This document shows, one piece after another, positions 12,449-25,499 of a stretch of 64,000 bases of DNA. The stretch comes from Stenopsyche tienmushanensis (taxonomy: Eukaryota > Arthropoda > Insecta > Trichoptera > Stenopsychidae): NCBI GenBank assembly GCA_008973525.1, contig WACJ01000502.1, forward strand, positions 2,108,001 to 2,172,000, written 5' to 3'. A program made the position numbers and the translations under genes. A model generated the notes under the pieces. It saw nothing but the letters and a program-made list of their open reading frames with translations, was not told the origin of the DNA and ran no database searches. Numbering within the stretch: position 1 is the first letter of the stretch; every line of letters begins with the position of its first letter.

Positions 12449-15400
12449 ATTGATACACTCAAAGTCAATATAACAAATGCCATTCATCGTATATGCCGTA
12501 TATGTGCCATTTCATAAATGTCCTTTGTGCTTCCATGAGAACACTAAATAATTAAAAATTGCATCCAATAAAATAAAAATTGGTTATAATTTTTTTTTAT
12601 ATTTACAATTGTGCAAATTAAAATAAGTTTATTTGAATAAGACTTTAGACTTTTTTTTAGTTAGGAGATGATCAGATTAAACCTGGATAAAAGCAATCAA
12701 TCAGAAAAAATAGTTCTTCAATATCGAACGTTCATATGAAACACACCTATATGTTATAAACGACAAACTTTTCTTTTGTCAAAATTGTCTTTAAAATGTA
12801 ATTAAATAACGATATTTAAATAGAAATACTTGAGTAGGAGAGGCATAGGATACATTTTCAATTTGTTTCACTTTCTCAAAACCAGGATAAAAAGGATTGG
12901 TCCTGTAAAATGAAACGATTTCATATTTCGATCAAATTAATATTTGACAGAGGACAATCCATTTAAATTAAATGCCTACCAATTACATCGATAATCTTGT
13001 CGATTTAACAGCTAGATAATTTGTTTCACGACAATGCTAAATTTAATTTCTCATGATGAGGGTTTGAATGGCAAAGTTTTATGTTAGATAAGGATTTATG
13101 GCGAAAGCTTGTTGCAATGGATTATTTTAAATTCTCAAAATATCACTAGATCCAAGTGTTATATCGATTCTTAAATCAGATCAGATCAAAGATACAGATC
13201 TGAAATATCAATTGCCTGCATTGTAAAATGTAAGGGTCGTTCAATAAATAGACTCAATGCGGAAATATATTTTGTTATTCTCAATTAAATACATATCGAT
13301 TCGATTAATTGGGGAAAATTCCACGAAATGGAATTCAAACGCTCAAGGAATTTCGAAGAAAAATAGCGATGATTTTTCTCGATCGGTTTAATTTGGTCGA
13401 ACAAATTATATCGCTGTTTCTTCCGATTATCCTTTTAATTCGCACAAGATTACGACCTTCGATTAAGCCGACCAATTCACTGGAAGTTTTGCAGGATTTA
13501 GTTTAAAATTGGAGTGGATGTGGTCTTCAAAACTAAATAGTTGTGGTGAAACACCCACGCATTTGGGCGGGCTTTCAGCCTTTTTTTATTTGCGGTGGAC
13601 TCAAATCTTCGGCAAATTATTTTGGTGTAGGTGGAGTATGTGGGCCCTATTCATAAAATTAGAGATTTCAGTATGAGCATTTTTTTCAACGTCCATTACA
13701 CAAATCCGATGGATATTTACGGTCGAGGGACTTCAATATTTGGCATTTAAAAAAATCCAAAAATGATTCGATTTAAATATACTCATGTGATGATTTTTGT
13801 ATGGGAATACTTGATGTTGATCCTTTGATTTTCCAGGATTTGGGTTAATCATTGAGCCGCAGCACCGCGATCCCAATTTCGACAAATTGTCGCACACGTG
13901 ACATATATTAGTACGACATGAATTTATGTTTCGCTTCCCACATTTCTCTTTAAATATCCCTGGATTGTCGGAAACGGACTTAATAATACAGGAAAGTCTA
14001 CTACGTGACCTGGGACATCCTAAGTCACTTAATTATCTTAAATTTTTAATCCGTCCAAATGAATCAGATCGTCCTTTTTATGTTGATTCTGAGGCGGAAT
14101 ATTAAAACGCGTTAATATTTAAAATACGGCCGTTTTTTTTTCGGGGGATACAAACTTTATCTCTAACATCCTACGGGACTTTTTGTTCGGGAAAAATGTT
14201 TGCCTAATATAGCGCTTCTGGGAATTTTATCGCCTTTAATGCACACTTCATACGAACTGTTTAAGGTCTCTAATGTATTTAAATACAAAAATACAACGCT
14301 GTTTGATATTACGTCATGCGAAGGAATTTCAAAATTGCAACAAATCGCGTGGGCGCGATATAAAAATAAAAATTTAATATCAGCGACCGTATTTATATTT
14401 ATAAAGGACGAATTTTAAAAGTTGAAGCATCCAAACGAGCGTTCAATGACGCGCATTTTTAATTCAAAAGGGGAGGCCTTAAAAGGGCTGTGTTTGTATA
14501 ATTTGTTACATATTTTTGGATTTGAATATTTTTGACCGGATCATATTGCGGATTGCTTTACATAGTTGTCTAAAGGATATCATCAACATAACTAGACACT
14601 CAGGGGAATGCTGCATAATGTTCTCGTTTACACTCGAGTTGCCATAAATCCTGTCTCATGTACAACGCTTTGATGGCACATTTGAAGGGATACAACTCAA
14701 TTTAAACCGTAAAAATATGTATTTTATGCTTGGAGATAATTTTAATGTCGAGCGATTAAGTTTTTGCGCGTTTCAAATACAGCGCATTGGACGCGCCGAT
14801 TTTTGTTATGGCCAAATTCCGCTCGTTGACGTTTGACATCTGAGATATTTTTCTCGCCGTCGCAACATTCTTCGGGTCGCCCCCGACTAAAGTTACATGG
14901 CCGTTGTTCAATTTCATCCATAATCAATTAGTATGAATCCTAAATTTTACATCTGAAATGTGTTTGACGTCGCAGAACCGTCCGAATGTCATTTAAATCC
15001 GATATCATACTATGACGTATCGATACGCATCGGCGGTCACGTGACATTTCGATTATTCGCGGCACACGAGTGAGCGCACTAAGCGGCCTGTATTATAACC
15101 CCTTTGATAATAAATTAATATAAAATTTATATTACAACTCAAACAACGCCGTCAATGTATACAATTGAAATTGATCTTTATTCATCAATTAATTTCCTCG
15201 AGCTCTAATTACATCGGGATGGAGCAAGTTTTCGTTTGTTCTTCACGCAAAGCAATCAATTTGTTTGTATTTGAATTTTGCACTGAAAGTTTTCATACAC
15301 AAATATTATTATATTGAGTATTTAAAATACACGCAATTCGCTACAAAACGGTTTCTTACGGACGTACAGCGAGAAAATACGACGGAATAAATTTTCTGGA

Positions 15401-16800
15401 GGAATGCAATATGTACATTTCGCCTGTGAAATGTAAGGATTCTTATGTCTTCTATTATTATATGTACACTTGAATGGTATATCGTTTATTCGCGAATGCA
15501 TCCTGTGCAATATTATTTGCATACAATAAATATGCAAGATGCTCCTTTACTTATATTATTTATTTGAACGAGCTAAATATAGAGTTGATATAAATCAAAG
15601 TCAAAAACTTTTATTGGTATCAAATAAAAACTGACGGGCTTAAGATTTATGTATTTTATACGTTAAGCCCGAGGATATCACTAAAATTATGTAAGTTTTA
15701 TTTGAGAACTTTTTGATATCTTTTCACAGTTTGAACATCACTTTTTTTGATTGCTATTTAAGTATGAAACCGAGCTAAATATCATGCCTTTGCGATGTAT
15801 ATAAAACGCATTTTTTTCATCGAATCTTTTAACATTTTGAATAACTTCAAGCAAATTCAATCTGATATAATTTTGGAACATTTTTATAGTAAAAGAATCG
15901 AAAGCTTTGAAAAGTTCCACATCGACATTTCTCGGAAGACTGCCGCCTGTATTAAGATCCTAACCTCAGGCTTTGAAATTCGTGTTGCAAACTTTTTTAT
16001 TAGTTTATCTGAAGCACATTCGGCGAATAAAACCAAAGGACATTTTTTCTGAAAAATAGGTCAAAGCTTTCATAAGAGATATAAACTGTATGATTGCATT
16101 CGTGATCATTTTTATATCCTCATCCGTCCCGTCTCGGTTGATGCCTTTTAAATTGGACCCTTAAAACTTCCAAATAAATGCGGTAGAATTACATAATATG
16201 GATTCTAATCGATGCAATGAACTTCGAAAGAGTTCCTATTATCGTCACACAAATGAGAGTGGCTTCTTGACACAAAATTACAGTGCTCAAGTCCCTCTAT
16301 TCCCGGATATTTTCTACAAGCACGTTCAGAATCCCAGGATAAGTTTAAAAATTGTTCATTTGTCACGTTGCAACATCAAAGACTTTCATCTTTTATGAGC
16401 TGCGTAAATAGAACACATTCCGAGATCTAATTATTGTGTTTATGGAATTCGACCTAGTTAAATTAGCGATAATTTTGCAATTATAAGGGTAAACAAATCT
16501 TAATTAAGGGCGCGCACAATTCTTGCTAAGTGTTCTTAAATGGATGTCTGAAATTCTTAAAATTATAACTGGTTTTCCTTGGGACTTAAATAAACATTAA
16601 AATTCATTTACATCCACCTCAATATGTAATCATTTTGTCATTTTACTTGGATAGTTTTTATGTAAAACTATTGGTAAACATTGTCAAAACAGAAGGACCT
16701 TCAAGTTTTAATAACGATGCAGTAAAATCCCTAATAGAATCAGATTAACGGCAAATAATTGAGTAGTTATTGCAAAGACTGGGAATCCGAACGGAAAACT
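12449..16800. other. No gene recognised; palindromes near 15.0 kb
   Basis: Mostly AT-rich with GC-richer patches at 13,850-14,170 and 14,740-15,100. Two adjacent perfect palindromes lie at 15,016-15,027 (CGTATCGATACG) and 15,036-15,045 (GTCACGTGAC, containing a CACGTG E-box). A mariner-end-like word, GGGTCGTTCAATAAATAGAC, starts at about 13,233 but no partner end was seen. Open frames of 60-85 codons are not recognisable. Confidence 0.4.
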
Positions 16801-17050
16801 GCACAATCCTATTTAAAATTCACCGGCAAAACGAATAGGATGGGTGTTATGCAATAGGATGGGTACAGCCCAAAACACATGCTAAGCCATCTTGACAATA
16901 TAAAAGTATAGTTATTTTTTTTAATAGAATTGTAATTGATGATGATAAATAGCTAATTTTCGATAACATATGATAAAAAAATCAATGCCATTCCCAAAAA
17001 TAAAATCCAAATTCCAGCGTCTAAGCCCGGATTGACCAAAAAAGGTGGGA
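16801..17050 (+). repeat. TAGGATGGGT-family repeat, copy B
   Basis: The core at 16,827-16,865 has ACGAATAGGATGGGTGTTAT followed by a second ATAGGATGGGTA. It is preceded by ATTTAAAATTCACCGGCAAA, matching the equivalent position in copy A. Further on, TCTAAGCCCGGATTGACC (17,020-17,037) matches copy A and the reverse complement of the 56.95-kb copy. It lies about 100 bp before the GTGACAACCCTG array. Confidence 0.7.
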
Positions 17051-17149
17051 TATAAAAGGATTAATTCACTTTGTATTAATGAAACTGGTAATAGATTATT
17101 GTGCCCCTTCATAAAAAAAACAAAAGGTCTATAGATCATCATCACCCCT

Positions 17150-18035
17150 TGAACGTATTAGTCAGTATGCCTTTGAAAAAAAACGTTTCTTATAAGTATT
17201 ATTAGTAAATTGAGACTACCCAGAATAATAATCAATTTTAATGGCGTATATATATATTGTTAACGAAAATAAAAATATACATTATATGTTGTGACAACCC
17301 TGAACAAGAAATACTCAAAACCCTTAAAAGCTTGAATGAATTTAATGATTGAGCAATGAGAATATGTTGAAAGAATCTGAATAAGTAATAATTTATTAAA
17401 GCAATGATTGATCTTGTTGTTTCCAATTTTAAATAAATTCAATAAATCAGGCCTGCTCATTGATGAATTGCTCGTATCTAATTTGGAATGTATTGGTCAG
17501 AATGCCTTGTAAAAAAACAATATTAATAAAAAATATTCATTATGTATTGTGACAACCCTGAATAAGAAATGCTCAAAATCTGAGATGCGGGGATAAAATA
17601 TAAAGGTGAAACATTTTTATATTTCTAATCAATCGCATGGCGCTCATTCGTCATATCAGTGGTCCGAAAAACGGACCGTTTGAACACACAGCTCTTATGG
17701 CCGCTCTATCCTCTTTTAAGGCTTTTTGCGTCATTTTTTATGATCTGTTCGATTACGAAAACTCCCTCAGAGACTAACTTATATAAGTGGCTCGCACCAA
17801 ATGAGGTCGCGAGCGAGTGTAGACTTTCGTCGAATTTTTGCTGCTATCTTAACTAGTTTTTTGTTTTAAGTTACAAAATCTAGCTTATTTCTCCTCTGTT
17901 CTCGCGGAAAAAATTAAAGTTTTGCACCTTGCTATGCATTTTTGTTGAGGGAGCTGGCATGCTCCCGAATAGCGTGTATACAATATTAATTATGTATTGT
18001 GACAACCCTGAACAAGAAATGTTCAAAACCCATAA
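17150..18035 (+). repeat. GTGACAACCCTG short tandem array
   Basis: Three direct copies of the core GTGACAACCCTGAAYAAGAA occur at about 17,291, 17,550 and 18,000. The first interval is about 260 bp. Matching sequence also precedes cores one and two: GTATTAGTCAGTATGCCTTT at about 17,156 versus GTATTGGTCAGAATGCCTTG at about 17,491. The second interval is about 450 bp and appears to hold an insertion at roughly 17,635-17,985, which includes stem-loops at 17,661-17,677 and 17,949-17,966. A reverse copy lies at the window start. No coding sequence is seen. Confidence 0.65.
17661..17677 (-). other. Stem-loop GGTCCG/CGGACC inside the array
   Basis: GGTCCG and CGGACC form a perfect 6-bp stem around a 5-base A loop (T loop on the minus strand). 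On the minus strand it superficially resembles the histone mRNA 3' stem-loop, with CAAAC before and ACCACT after. The loop is one base too long, and no histone C-terminus lies upstream, so I do not call it one. Confidence 0.3.
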
Positions 18036-19746
18036 ATGATCCTGCAGGACAGCATGCTTATATTAGAATACACAAGTCGTATTTAGACAATAAAATATTT
18101 AAGTCAAACAGCTTTTTATGCAATTTCTAATATCTGTAAATCTGCAATCGCTGTCAGTTAAAAGGTTAAATGACAAATATTATACTAATGTCATTTGAAT
18201 CATTTGGTTTAATTTATCTAGCGTTCCCACCGAAGCACAAATGATAGATTAACCATGATTTATGCTATTTAATCACATATGGATAATGTCTGCAATTGAT
18301 GACACAAAACGGTTCGGGACTAAAATATTGTACATTGTTTGGCACACATAATATCCGACAAAGCGCTTCTCAAGATTTATGCTTAACCGGCAAGGAGCTA
18401 TCCTTTCCTGAATATTCAAAGCGATTTTCCGGTTAAATGTTTGCATTCGCCTGCATTCAGGACGAAGAGGATGCATTATGTCATGCTTGTTAAGCATTCT
18501 ACAGGTGGAGTGAAACCCAAACCTCTCGTAACTTAGTAACAAGTCGACCATTAGACGCCCGCTTCGTGAGGTTTAGTACGCAATTAGTATTCTCTCTCAC
18601 TCCTCTACAGCGGCACTTAAGAGAATTAATAATACTTCTATGGTTGCCCAAGGATTGTGTATCGTAAAATTACCCTAGGTGTCCATAAAGTCCTTCGCCC
18701 ATTATGGCGGAAAACGTCCGCGAAGGTGTTAATACAAGACAGCGTGGGCTTCTAGGATGACAGAAAAAATTCTGCTACGCAGAGATTCTCCATTTGAAAC
18801 ATGTTTGTGCATCTGTGGGAACGCTCGGATATAAAATGAATTTATCATCGCCATTAATCAATGCTTTTGTGTCATTTTTTGGCACGGGATCGATTAAAGA
18901 CTTTGAAATAAACGCCGCTTGAATTTATACCGACATGAAATTTTTCATGTACTGGAAAAACCATTAAAAGGTGCTTGGTGTGAGTTGTAATGCTGAAAGG
19001 TTATACGACAAATGTGATGGATTAGCTCTTCAGAAAATTGACACACCTTCCACATTCTCTCATCTTTTAGCCCCTGAGGATTTTTAAAAAGCCAGCCCGA
19101 AGGCGACACTGCGAAAAAAATACATCATCTCATATTTTACAGTGTCAAGCACACTCTTTGCCCGACGCCTAATATCGACATGCTCGATAAAAAATCGCCC
19201 GAGAGTTATGATTCGAATATGAATATGATATCGCATGGCCGACGGGCAGCCTCCAAATATGCATAATCTGAAGCTAAAAAGTTGCTATGGTATTGTGTTT
19301 TTATTGTAATTGTCGAATTTTATCCGAGATTAATCGGATGGGGTGCTTCCCGCCCGGGCAATTAGGCGTATGGACTTTTATGCGATATTTTGGATCTCGA
19401 ACAAAGCATTGATGCTTAAATTCTATTGTGTGAAGATTACAAAGAGATATGAATCCCATTCGAGTCGAATTTCCTATTTATTTTGCTTTGGAACATGAGC
19501 CGAATCTGATCTGAGCTTAATTAGAATCGCCTATCAATTAATCTGTTTCGGGATAGTTTAAATATGTAATCTTGAAGGATATTGTGGAAATCATGTGCTT
19601 GGATAAATTCGCTTTGTTTGTGTGTTTAAAAATATCATTTGGGCTTCGAACCGTTATTTTATTCATTTCGGTTTCTTTCCTGAAAAAATAGCAGTATTTT
19701 TAGTTTTCATTTTTTACCAGATCTTTATTGACATTTTCAGAATATC
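18036..19746. other. No gene recognised
   Basis: A minus-strand open frame at 18,273-18,551 has ordinary composition but no recognisable domain. The remainder is AT-rich with a GC-richer stretch around 18,540-18,780 and 19,060-19,260. Confidence 0.4.
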
Positions 19747-20038
19747 CACTTGGGTCTGTTTTTATGCGAATCTTTTTTATGCGATTTTGAAATGTAATTG
19801 AACCTATTTCTCATTTTTTATGCGAATTGTACGATTATAGTTTAAAATAGATTTTAATAAAGCAATTTTAATAATTAACTTTTTTTATGCGATTTTTGGT
19901 ACATTCTATCACATTGATTTGAAGTTATGCGGTTTTTAAAAATAATGGAATTTATCCCCCAGTTTTGTATGTAGTTCAGGACTTTTTTTATGCAACTCCC
20001 TGTGTAACGTATCTATCGCATAAAAACAGACCCAAGTG
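19747..20038 (+). mobile_element. TATGCG-family MITE with perfect 22-bp terminal repeats
   Basis: A 292-bp element whose ends are exact inverted repeats: CACTTGGGTCTGTTTTTATG and two more bases at 19,747-19,768, with the reverse complement at 20,017-20,038. The right flank is TA; the left flank is TC, probably a mutated TA. The interior has repeated TTTTTTATGCGA blocks, and GAAGTTATGCGGTTTTTAAA matches the interior of the 11,946 and 9,002 elements. The intact termini suggest this is the youngest copy of the family here. It is non-coding. Confidence 0.8.
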
Positions 20039-23000
20039 TACAAAAAAAGTTATAGGCTGGTAAAGTTTAAGGGGTAAAAGAAGGGCGTGCTAACGTCTAA
20101 TGGACGGAAGGGATAAATCAACCACTCAATTGGATAACGCAATTGTTAATTAAATATTATTAATCGAGATTTTAAACCTAAAATGATTATAGTTAAATCT
20201 GTCATAAATTAAGCCAAGCAATGATTTGGCACCCAAAATGGGGGATAATTAGATTGTATGAATTATCGACATTCATCGCGACCGTTAATACGATCATGTG
20301 CTCGACGTGCCGTTTATAAATTTGATTGAAAATTTAACACCGACTTAAAAACTACTATATAAACTATATTTAGTATATTAAATCTATTGAAATTGCATCT
20401 GAATGGCCTGAATAGAATTTGCCTCGTCTCGCACGTAAGCTTTCTTTTTAAAGAGAGCTTTAGAGCAAATTCTTAGAACGGCCGATGACTTGTAAATCGA
20501 TTTTGTTTGAGTAGATTTCAAAATAAAAAAAATCTTTTAAAGTCAAATTAAAAAGCTTTCAAGTCGGATAGTGAAGAGCTTTAAATTCAATGTGATTTTC
20601 TTCAGATCTATATCTAGGAAATGGGTAACCATATATTCTATCTATATGGGAAATATTCGATATTTGACGCTGCACTTCGATAGAAACAGACGCTATTAAT
20701 TTTATTGAAAGAGAAATGCTTTTATTTTCTTTCCATTCCATCTTACAGCGAAAGATATAATTGTAAACCAACACTTTGCAGAACGCCTCAGCTCTCACGA
20801 AATATCAAGTTGCCGGCATTTATTATAATAATTAATAGTGGTTTCAGGCTGAAGGAGAAGAGGACTCCATATATTTTCCTTAACAACCAGACAGGTGCGT
20901 TAGTAATATCAGGTTTTAAGGAATTAATTTTTATATCTAACGTGTCCCCGACAAATGGCACGGTGTCGTATTAAAATGGACCAATTCTCCCCGACTCCTT
21001 CATAATTCTCCCGGATATTTTAATTCGGGAATATTTCACACTAACATCGGACCGGAATGGAAGCGAGGATTTAATTAAACTGTTGATACAAACACATGCT
21101 GACATAAAATTGATGTTTCGATCTATTTGCAGGCATCAGAATGAGATAGCAATGGTGCGAGATTACGTTAATTGTCCGCGATTCACGCCTAGTGTCAATC
21201 CTTTAATTAAAATATTGACATTAGATAAATATTTACCTATCGCTGTATTTATCTATCCAAATAACATAATTTGGCATCAAATCAATATGGAAATAAATCT
21301 AGGTTTATCTTGGAGCCAGACAATCATATCAACTGCAATAAAATGGTCAATCGCGAATTTGAAAAAAATCCTTTTGAATAGCCTTAAGCAAGTATTTTTT
21401 GTTGAAATACTATATAAAAATCATTAAATAAAATAAGATCACGGTTATTGCGAGCAATCCTAAAATAAATGCTTGAAAATGTATCTTAAATATTAATATT
21501 TCACGTTTATAGCGAGTATATTAAATCATTTTAATTGACGTTAAAATCGATCATATTTTATGTTAAGCATTCTAATTAATTGAATTTAAATTTTTAAGCA
21601 ATAAAATAAATCCTCTCAAAAAGCTATACAATGCTCTTTTGTAATTCAGGTATCATCCTCCAAAGGATTAAATGCTCGTTATAAACGTTCTTGATTATAA
21701 ATCTTGACTTGACTACTGTCTTTAAATATTCCTAAAAGTTTCTGGTGCATTTTTATAATTCATCAATATTTTATACAGTTCATTCGGCATCAGCTGATAT
21801 TTAATGTCTGCGTTTAGCATTGACGATTTTGTCATCCTACATGATTGCAATCGAGGAGAACTATCCGACTTAATACGCAAATCCTTAAGGCTCATTTTGG
21901 CCGGGGCCTAATCCTGGATACACGCTGGAGGATGGGCAAAAATCAGTTTTCCAATAAACCCTCAATTCCCCACAGAGTGGCTCCATACCGTATTTAATAC
22001 GTGAGGATAAGATCAAAACAGAAAAAATACGTCCACAAGCTTAAAATACATGCGAAATCGGAAATATAAATATGCTTTTGGAAAAAAAACCTATTCCAAG
22101 TTTTCAGGACATCATACGTGATATTTCCAGGAAGAACGCGCGTGTAAACAAGCGTCGGACAATATTTGCTGAAAAGTTTCTCTTTGTAAGGGATTAATAG
22201 TTTGCTTTATTTACTCGCTCAATGGATGGTTGACATACGTACACATGGGAAAAAATATTTCATACCATATATTAAAAATGCATTTATTATTTTATTATTT
22301 GTATACTGTTGATTTTAACCGGATGAAAGCACCACACGCTGGAGGAAAACCATGGGGTGCTTTCACAAACGTATAGCGCCTGATGCCCCGACAAATAACA
22401 TCATTATGGGGTAATTTTGCTATGAAAGGAAGAAAAACATTTTATCCAAGGACCGATTCGAATCTAGCGTATTTACTTCAATTAGCTTCGAAATTGGTTA
22501 TCTTATAAAGGGATGCTCAATTTTCATCTTCATTGGGGGATCATTTGGTGGCGCAAAAGAGATGTTTTGCTGGAACTTTGTATTCAAATTGTTTTCGCCC
22601 CGCCAGGATACGAAGAGCTTTCACTTTCGTCGAATAAGAGCTTAATTGCAAATAACGTCGAAAGCAAACATATTATGTTCGCTTTATTGAATTTAACTCA
22701 AAATAATGATGTAATATTGATACAAACAATAATTTAAGTGGTCTTAGCTAATGCTGCATTCATTCTCCAAAATCTCAATAAGAGACTTTTTCAGGGAACG
22801 AATTCTTCATGTGGAAATTTTCCAATGTTTTCCACATGTGGATAGAATTATTTGACATTAGGCATTAGCGAAATTATCACTATTTTTAAAATGATACTTT
22901 AAATATTGTTGTAAATCCAGTCATTCATAGACAGTCCTGTTTAAGTTCGTTAATCGACTTTGTATTTTATTTCCAGATCCAGAAAATCTGGTGAAACCTG

Positions 23001-24365
23001 TATTGAAATCGGTCGGATATATAAATACTATCACCCGTAATTTTCTTTCTTTTTAATAATAGTCCAAGATCTAACTCACTATATCAGAAGTTCTTAAACT
23101 GGGGTCTGCTGTATGTAGAAATCGTGATTAAAATACCAAACTTCAATTGAAAAACTAGGACGTTCTTTGCATACATGTCGTGTAATAGTGAAATTTTGAT
23201 CGGAAACCGCGTATATCGAGGGCCCGCAAAAAAAGTATTGTTCAAGAAGAGGCTCAATGGCGCTGTTAATCTGTGCAAATTTAATTCGCCAACAAGTAAC
23301 ATCTCATGTCTCCCTTTACACGTAATGAGTCAATTTAACAGTGACGTTTATAGCGCACCTTTCTTACGGAAGACGTCCTTCTCGCAGGCAGATCTTTCTC
23401 TCTCTTCTACATATAAAAAAAATGAATGTGTGTCGTGGAGAGAGGGGTTTGCTGGGTATACATTCTTATAGCTTACACTTGATTATGATGAAACTTTGGC
23501 AAGTTATTGATCGTATATTCGAAAAGGTTTTTACATTAGCAAAAGCATTATTTGTTTGCGGAATATGCTAATTTTTGAATTATAACTTTTTAGTCCGCGC
23601 TACGCTAGCCCCACAGCAAAACACCGTATAAATATACTGCTGCGTTTTTTAAAATAGTTATTAAGCGCGTGTGGCATTGCAATACATGCCGGATACTCAC
23701 TAGTAGTGAATAAATATAATAGTTTATTAGTAAAGATGACAGATTTTCAATTAGCACCCGACCACTTCCATCTAAAAGCACGGCTCATTCGTGACCCAAA
23801 AGTAGAACGAATCCCGCGTGTGAACGTAGTCGTCTCGTAAAACACGTTTCACTGGTGTCAGAAGTTTAAAAAATAACAGCAAATTCCCCAGATATAATTC
23901 GGATAATCTAATCCAACTTAATCTAAATGCAAAACAGAGCGACTTGAGATGATCATGATTCTAGAAAACTATTATGACAAAATTCATCACGTAAATCTCT
24001 TCATATTTATGAATGGTGGTCACTTTTTTACATTCAAAGGCTAACATTGTCCCAAAAGGATCAAACTTATTATAATAATAAAATCACATTACATTCCATT
24101 GAATAAATTTACATGTAAAATTATTGCTGCTAAATAACTATGTCTGTTGAATTTAATGACTTGGGCAAATATTTCGGTTTAAAATCCATGATAAAAATGA
24201 GAAACAATCAGCATTTAAATGAAGACTATGTTCTTTTATTATTACGAGCAGCGATAGGCAATGTGAAAATAAATCCCTGCTTAGGTCTTAATTGCTGCAA
24301 TTTAATAAAATAAGAATTGAGATCATTCTGAGGTTGATTAATATGCAAAATGATATTATATCTAA
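20039..24365. other. No gene recognised; one hairpin at 22.3 kb
   Basis: Includes the longest unassigned plus-strand open stretch (21,083-21,427, 114 codons), which opens with TTG rather than ATG and has no recognisable motif. TGAAAGCACC (22,324-22,333) and GGTGCTTTCA (22,356-22,365) form a 10-bp perfect stem with a 22-base loop. Nothing else was identified. Confidence 0.4.
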
Positions 24366-24383
24366 AACAACAACAACAACAAG
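24366..24383 (+). repeat. CAA trinucleotide microsatellite
   Basis: About six CAA units in a row within AT-rich sequence. Confidence 0.8.
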
Positions 24384-25464
24384 GAGGCAATTGAATTAAT
24401 CCTTGATTTGAGCATCATTAATAAATCATCATTCAGCTTTTATCAATACGTCATGAGCCGTAGTAAATCTGAATTTATGTATTATTTGGTCCTATTTATT
24501 CGCCATATGGGGGACTATTAGCACGGAGAGTTCGTCACGTTTTTCGAATTTCGCGCGCATTTCAATTAGTCATCGAGTGTGTCGTCACCTTATCTGAAAA
24601 AATGGTTTATGTTGAGGGATTACACTATTGAAAGTTGTCATTAATATCGCTTTCTGACGTGCTTTTGATACGATCGTTATCACACATTGACACGAGAGCT
24701 AACAATCTCGTTTAAATTAGACGCCGGTCTTGTATTACACACACCCCGTCGAAAATTCGATACGCGATCGATTTTTTCGCGCTCGGAAATATGAATATTT
24801 TTATGGCGTGGTTGTATTTTAAAAGTGGCAGTTATGCTCGGGGATGTCTCCATTCTTTCATTATCTCGGCATCACCATCTTGAGGTTCAAAAACACATAA
24901 AGGCGGATGTAGAGCTTATCCTCGCGTCGTAAAAGTCGAACATCTCGTTCGGTGTTGTGATGCGCATCACGCGCTCGTAGATTTTATTGCCCGTTCTAAT
25001 GTATGGATTGCAATTGTTGTGATTTTTGCAAAATATTTGATCGCGCGCTTGGATTTTGGATAAGCGAAATTATCCCGAAAACATTGGGGGAAAATTTCGC
25101 TTGAATATCGACGGTCGAATGTTTGATAGATGAACGAGCAAATAGTGATTAATACATTTTATCTGATGCGTAATCACTTTTGTATGGAATTTTGGCGAAA
25201 TTTATGTGCTTATCCGCTGAAAATAATTCACATGACGCTATCGTCTGGAAAGAATTAATATGTTTATTCAGCCCACCTCGGTCAATTAAATAAATGCCTG
25301 AAAATTATACAGCCATATTTATTACATGCATCGGAAGTCATAAATCAGCGATTTAATACAATCCGGCATTTGATATTTGGCTCATTGTGTACTTAGGCTT
25401 CGGTACAATATTTTGCGCGCTTTCATAACAATGCCTAAAATGCCAATTCGAATTGGGCTTTAAT
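24384..25464. other. No gene recognised; CpG-richer interval
   Basis: CG dinucleotides (TCGCGCG, GCGCTCG and similar) are noticeably frequent around 24,530-25,080 compared with the transposon tracts. No open frame or motif supports a gene. Confidence 0.35.
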
Positions 25465-25499
25465 TTTTTGCGACGACTTTATCTTCGTCGTCGCAAAAA
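25465..25499. other. Perfect 13-bp hairpin
   Basis: TTTTTGCGACGAC (25,465-25,477) pairs exactly with GTCGTCGCAAAAA (25,487-25,499) around a 9-base loop. The stem has a GC-rich centre and ends in A/T runs, so on either strand it looks like a GC stem followed by a T tract. Function unknown. Confidence 0.7.

Noticed and set aside
17661..17677. Histone 3' stem-loop on the minus strand
   Set aside because: The stem resembles it, but the loop has five bases instead of four, and no histone C-terminus is readable upstream in any frame.
21083..21427. 114-codon open frame as a gene
   Set aside because: It opens with TTG, has AT-driven composition and shows no motif; this length is expected by chance in DNA of this size and composition.
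24366..24383. CAA run as part of a glutamine-rich coding repeat
   Set aside because: Flanked by stops in all frames; a simple microsatellite.
25465..25499. Rho-independent terminator
   Set aside because: The shape fits, but the window is eukaryotic and no gene ends here.
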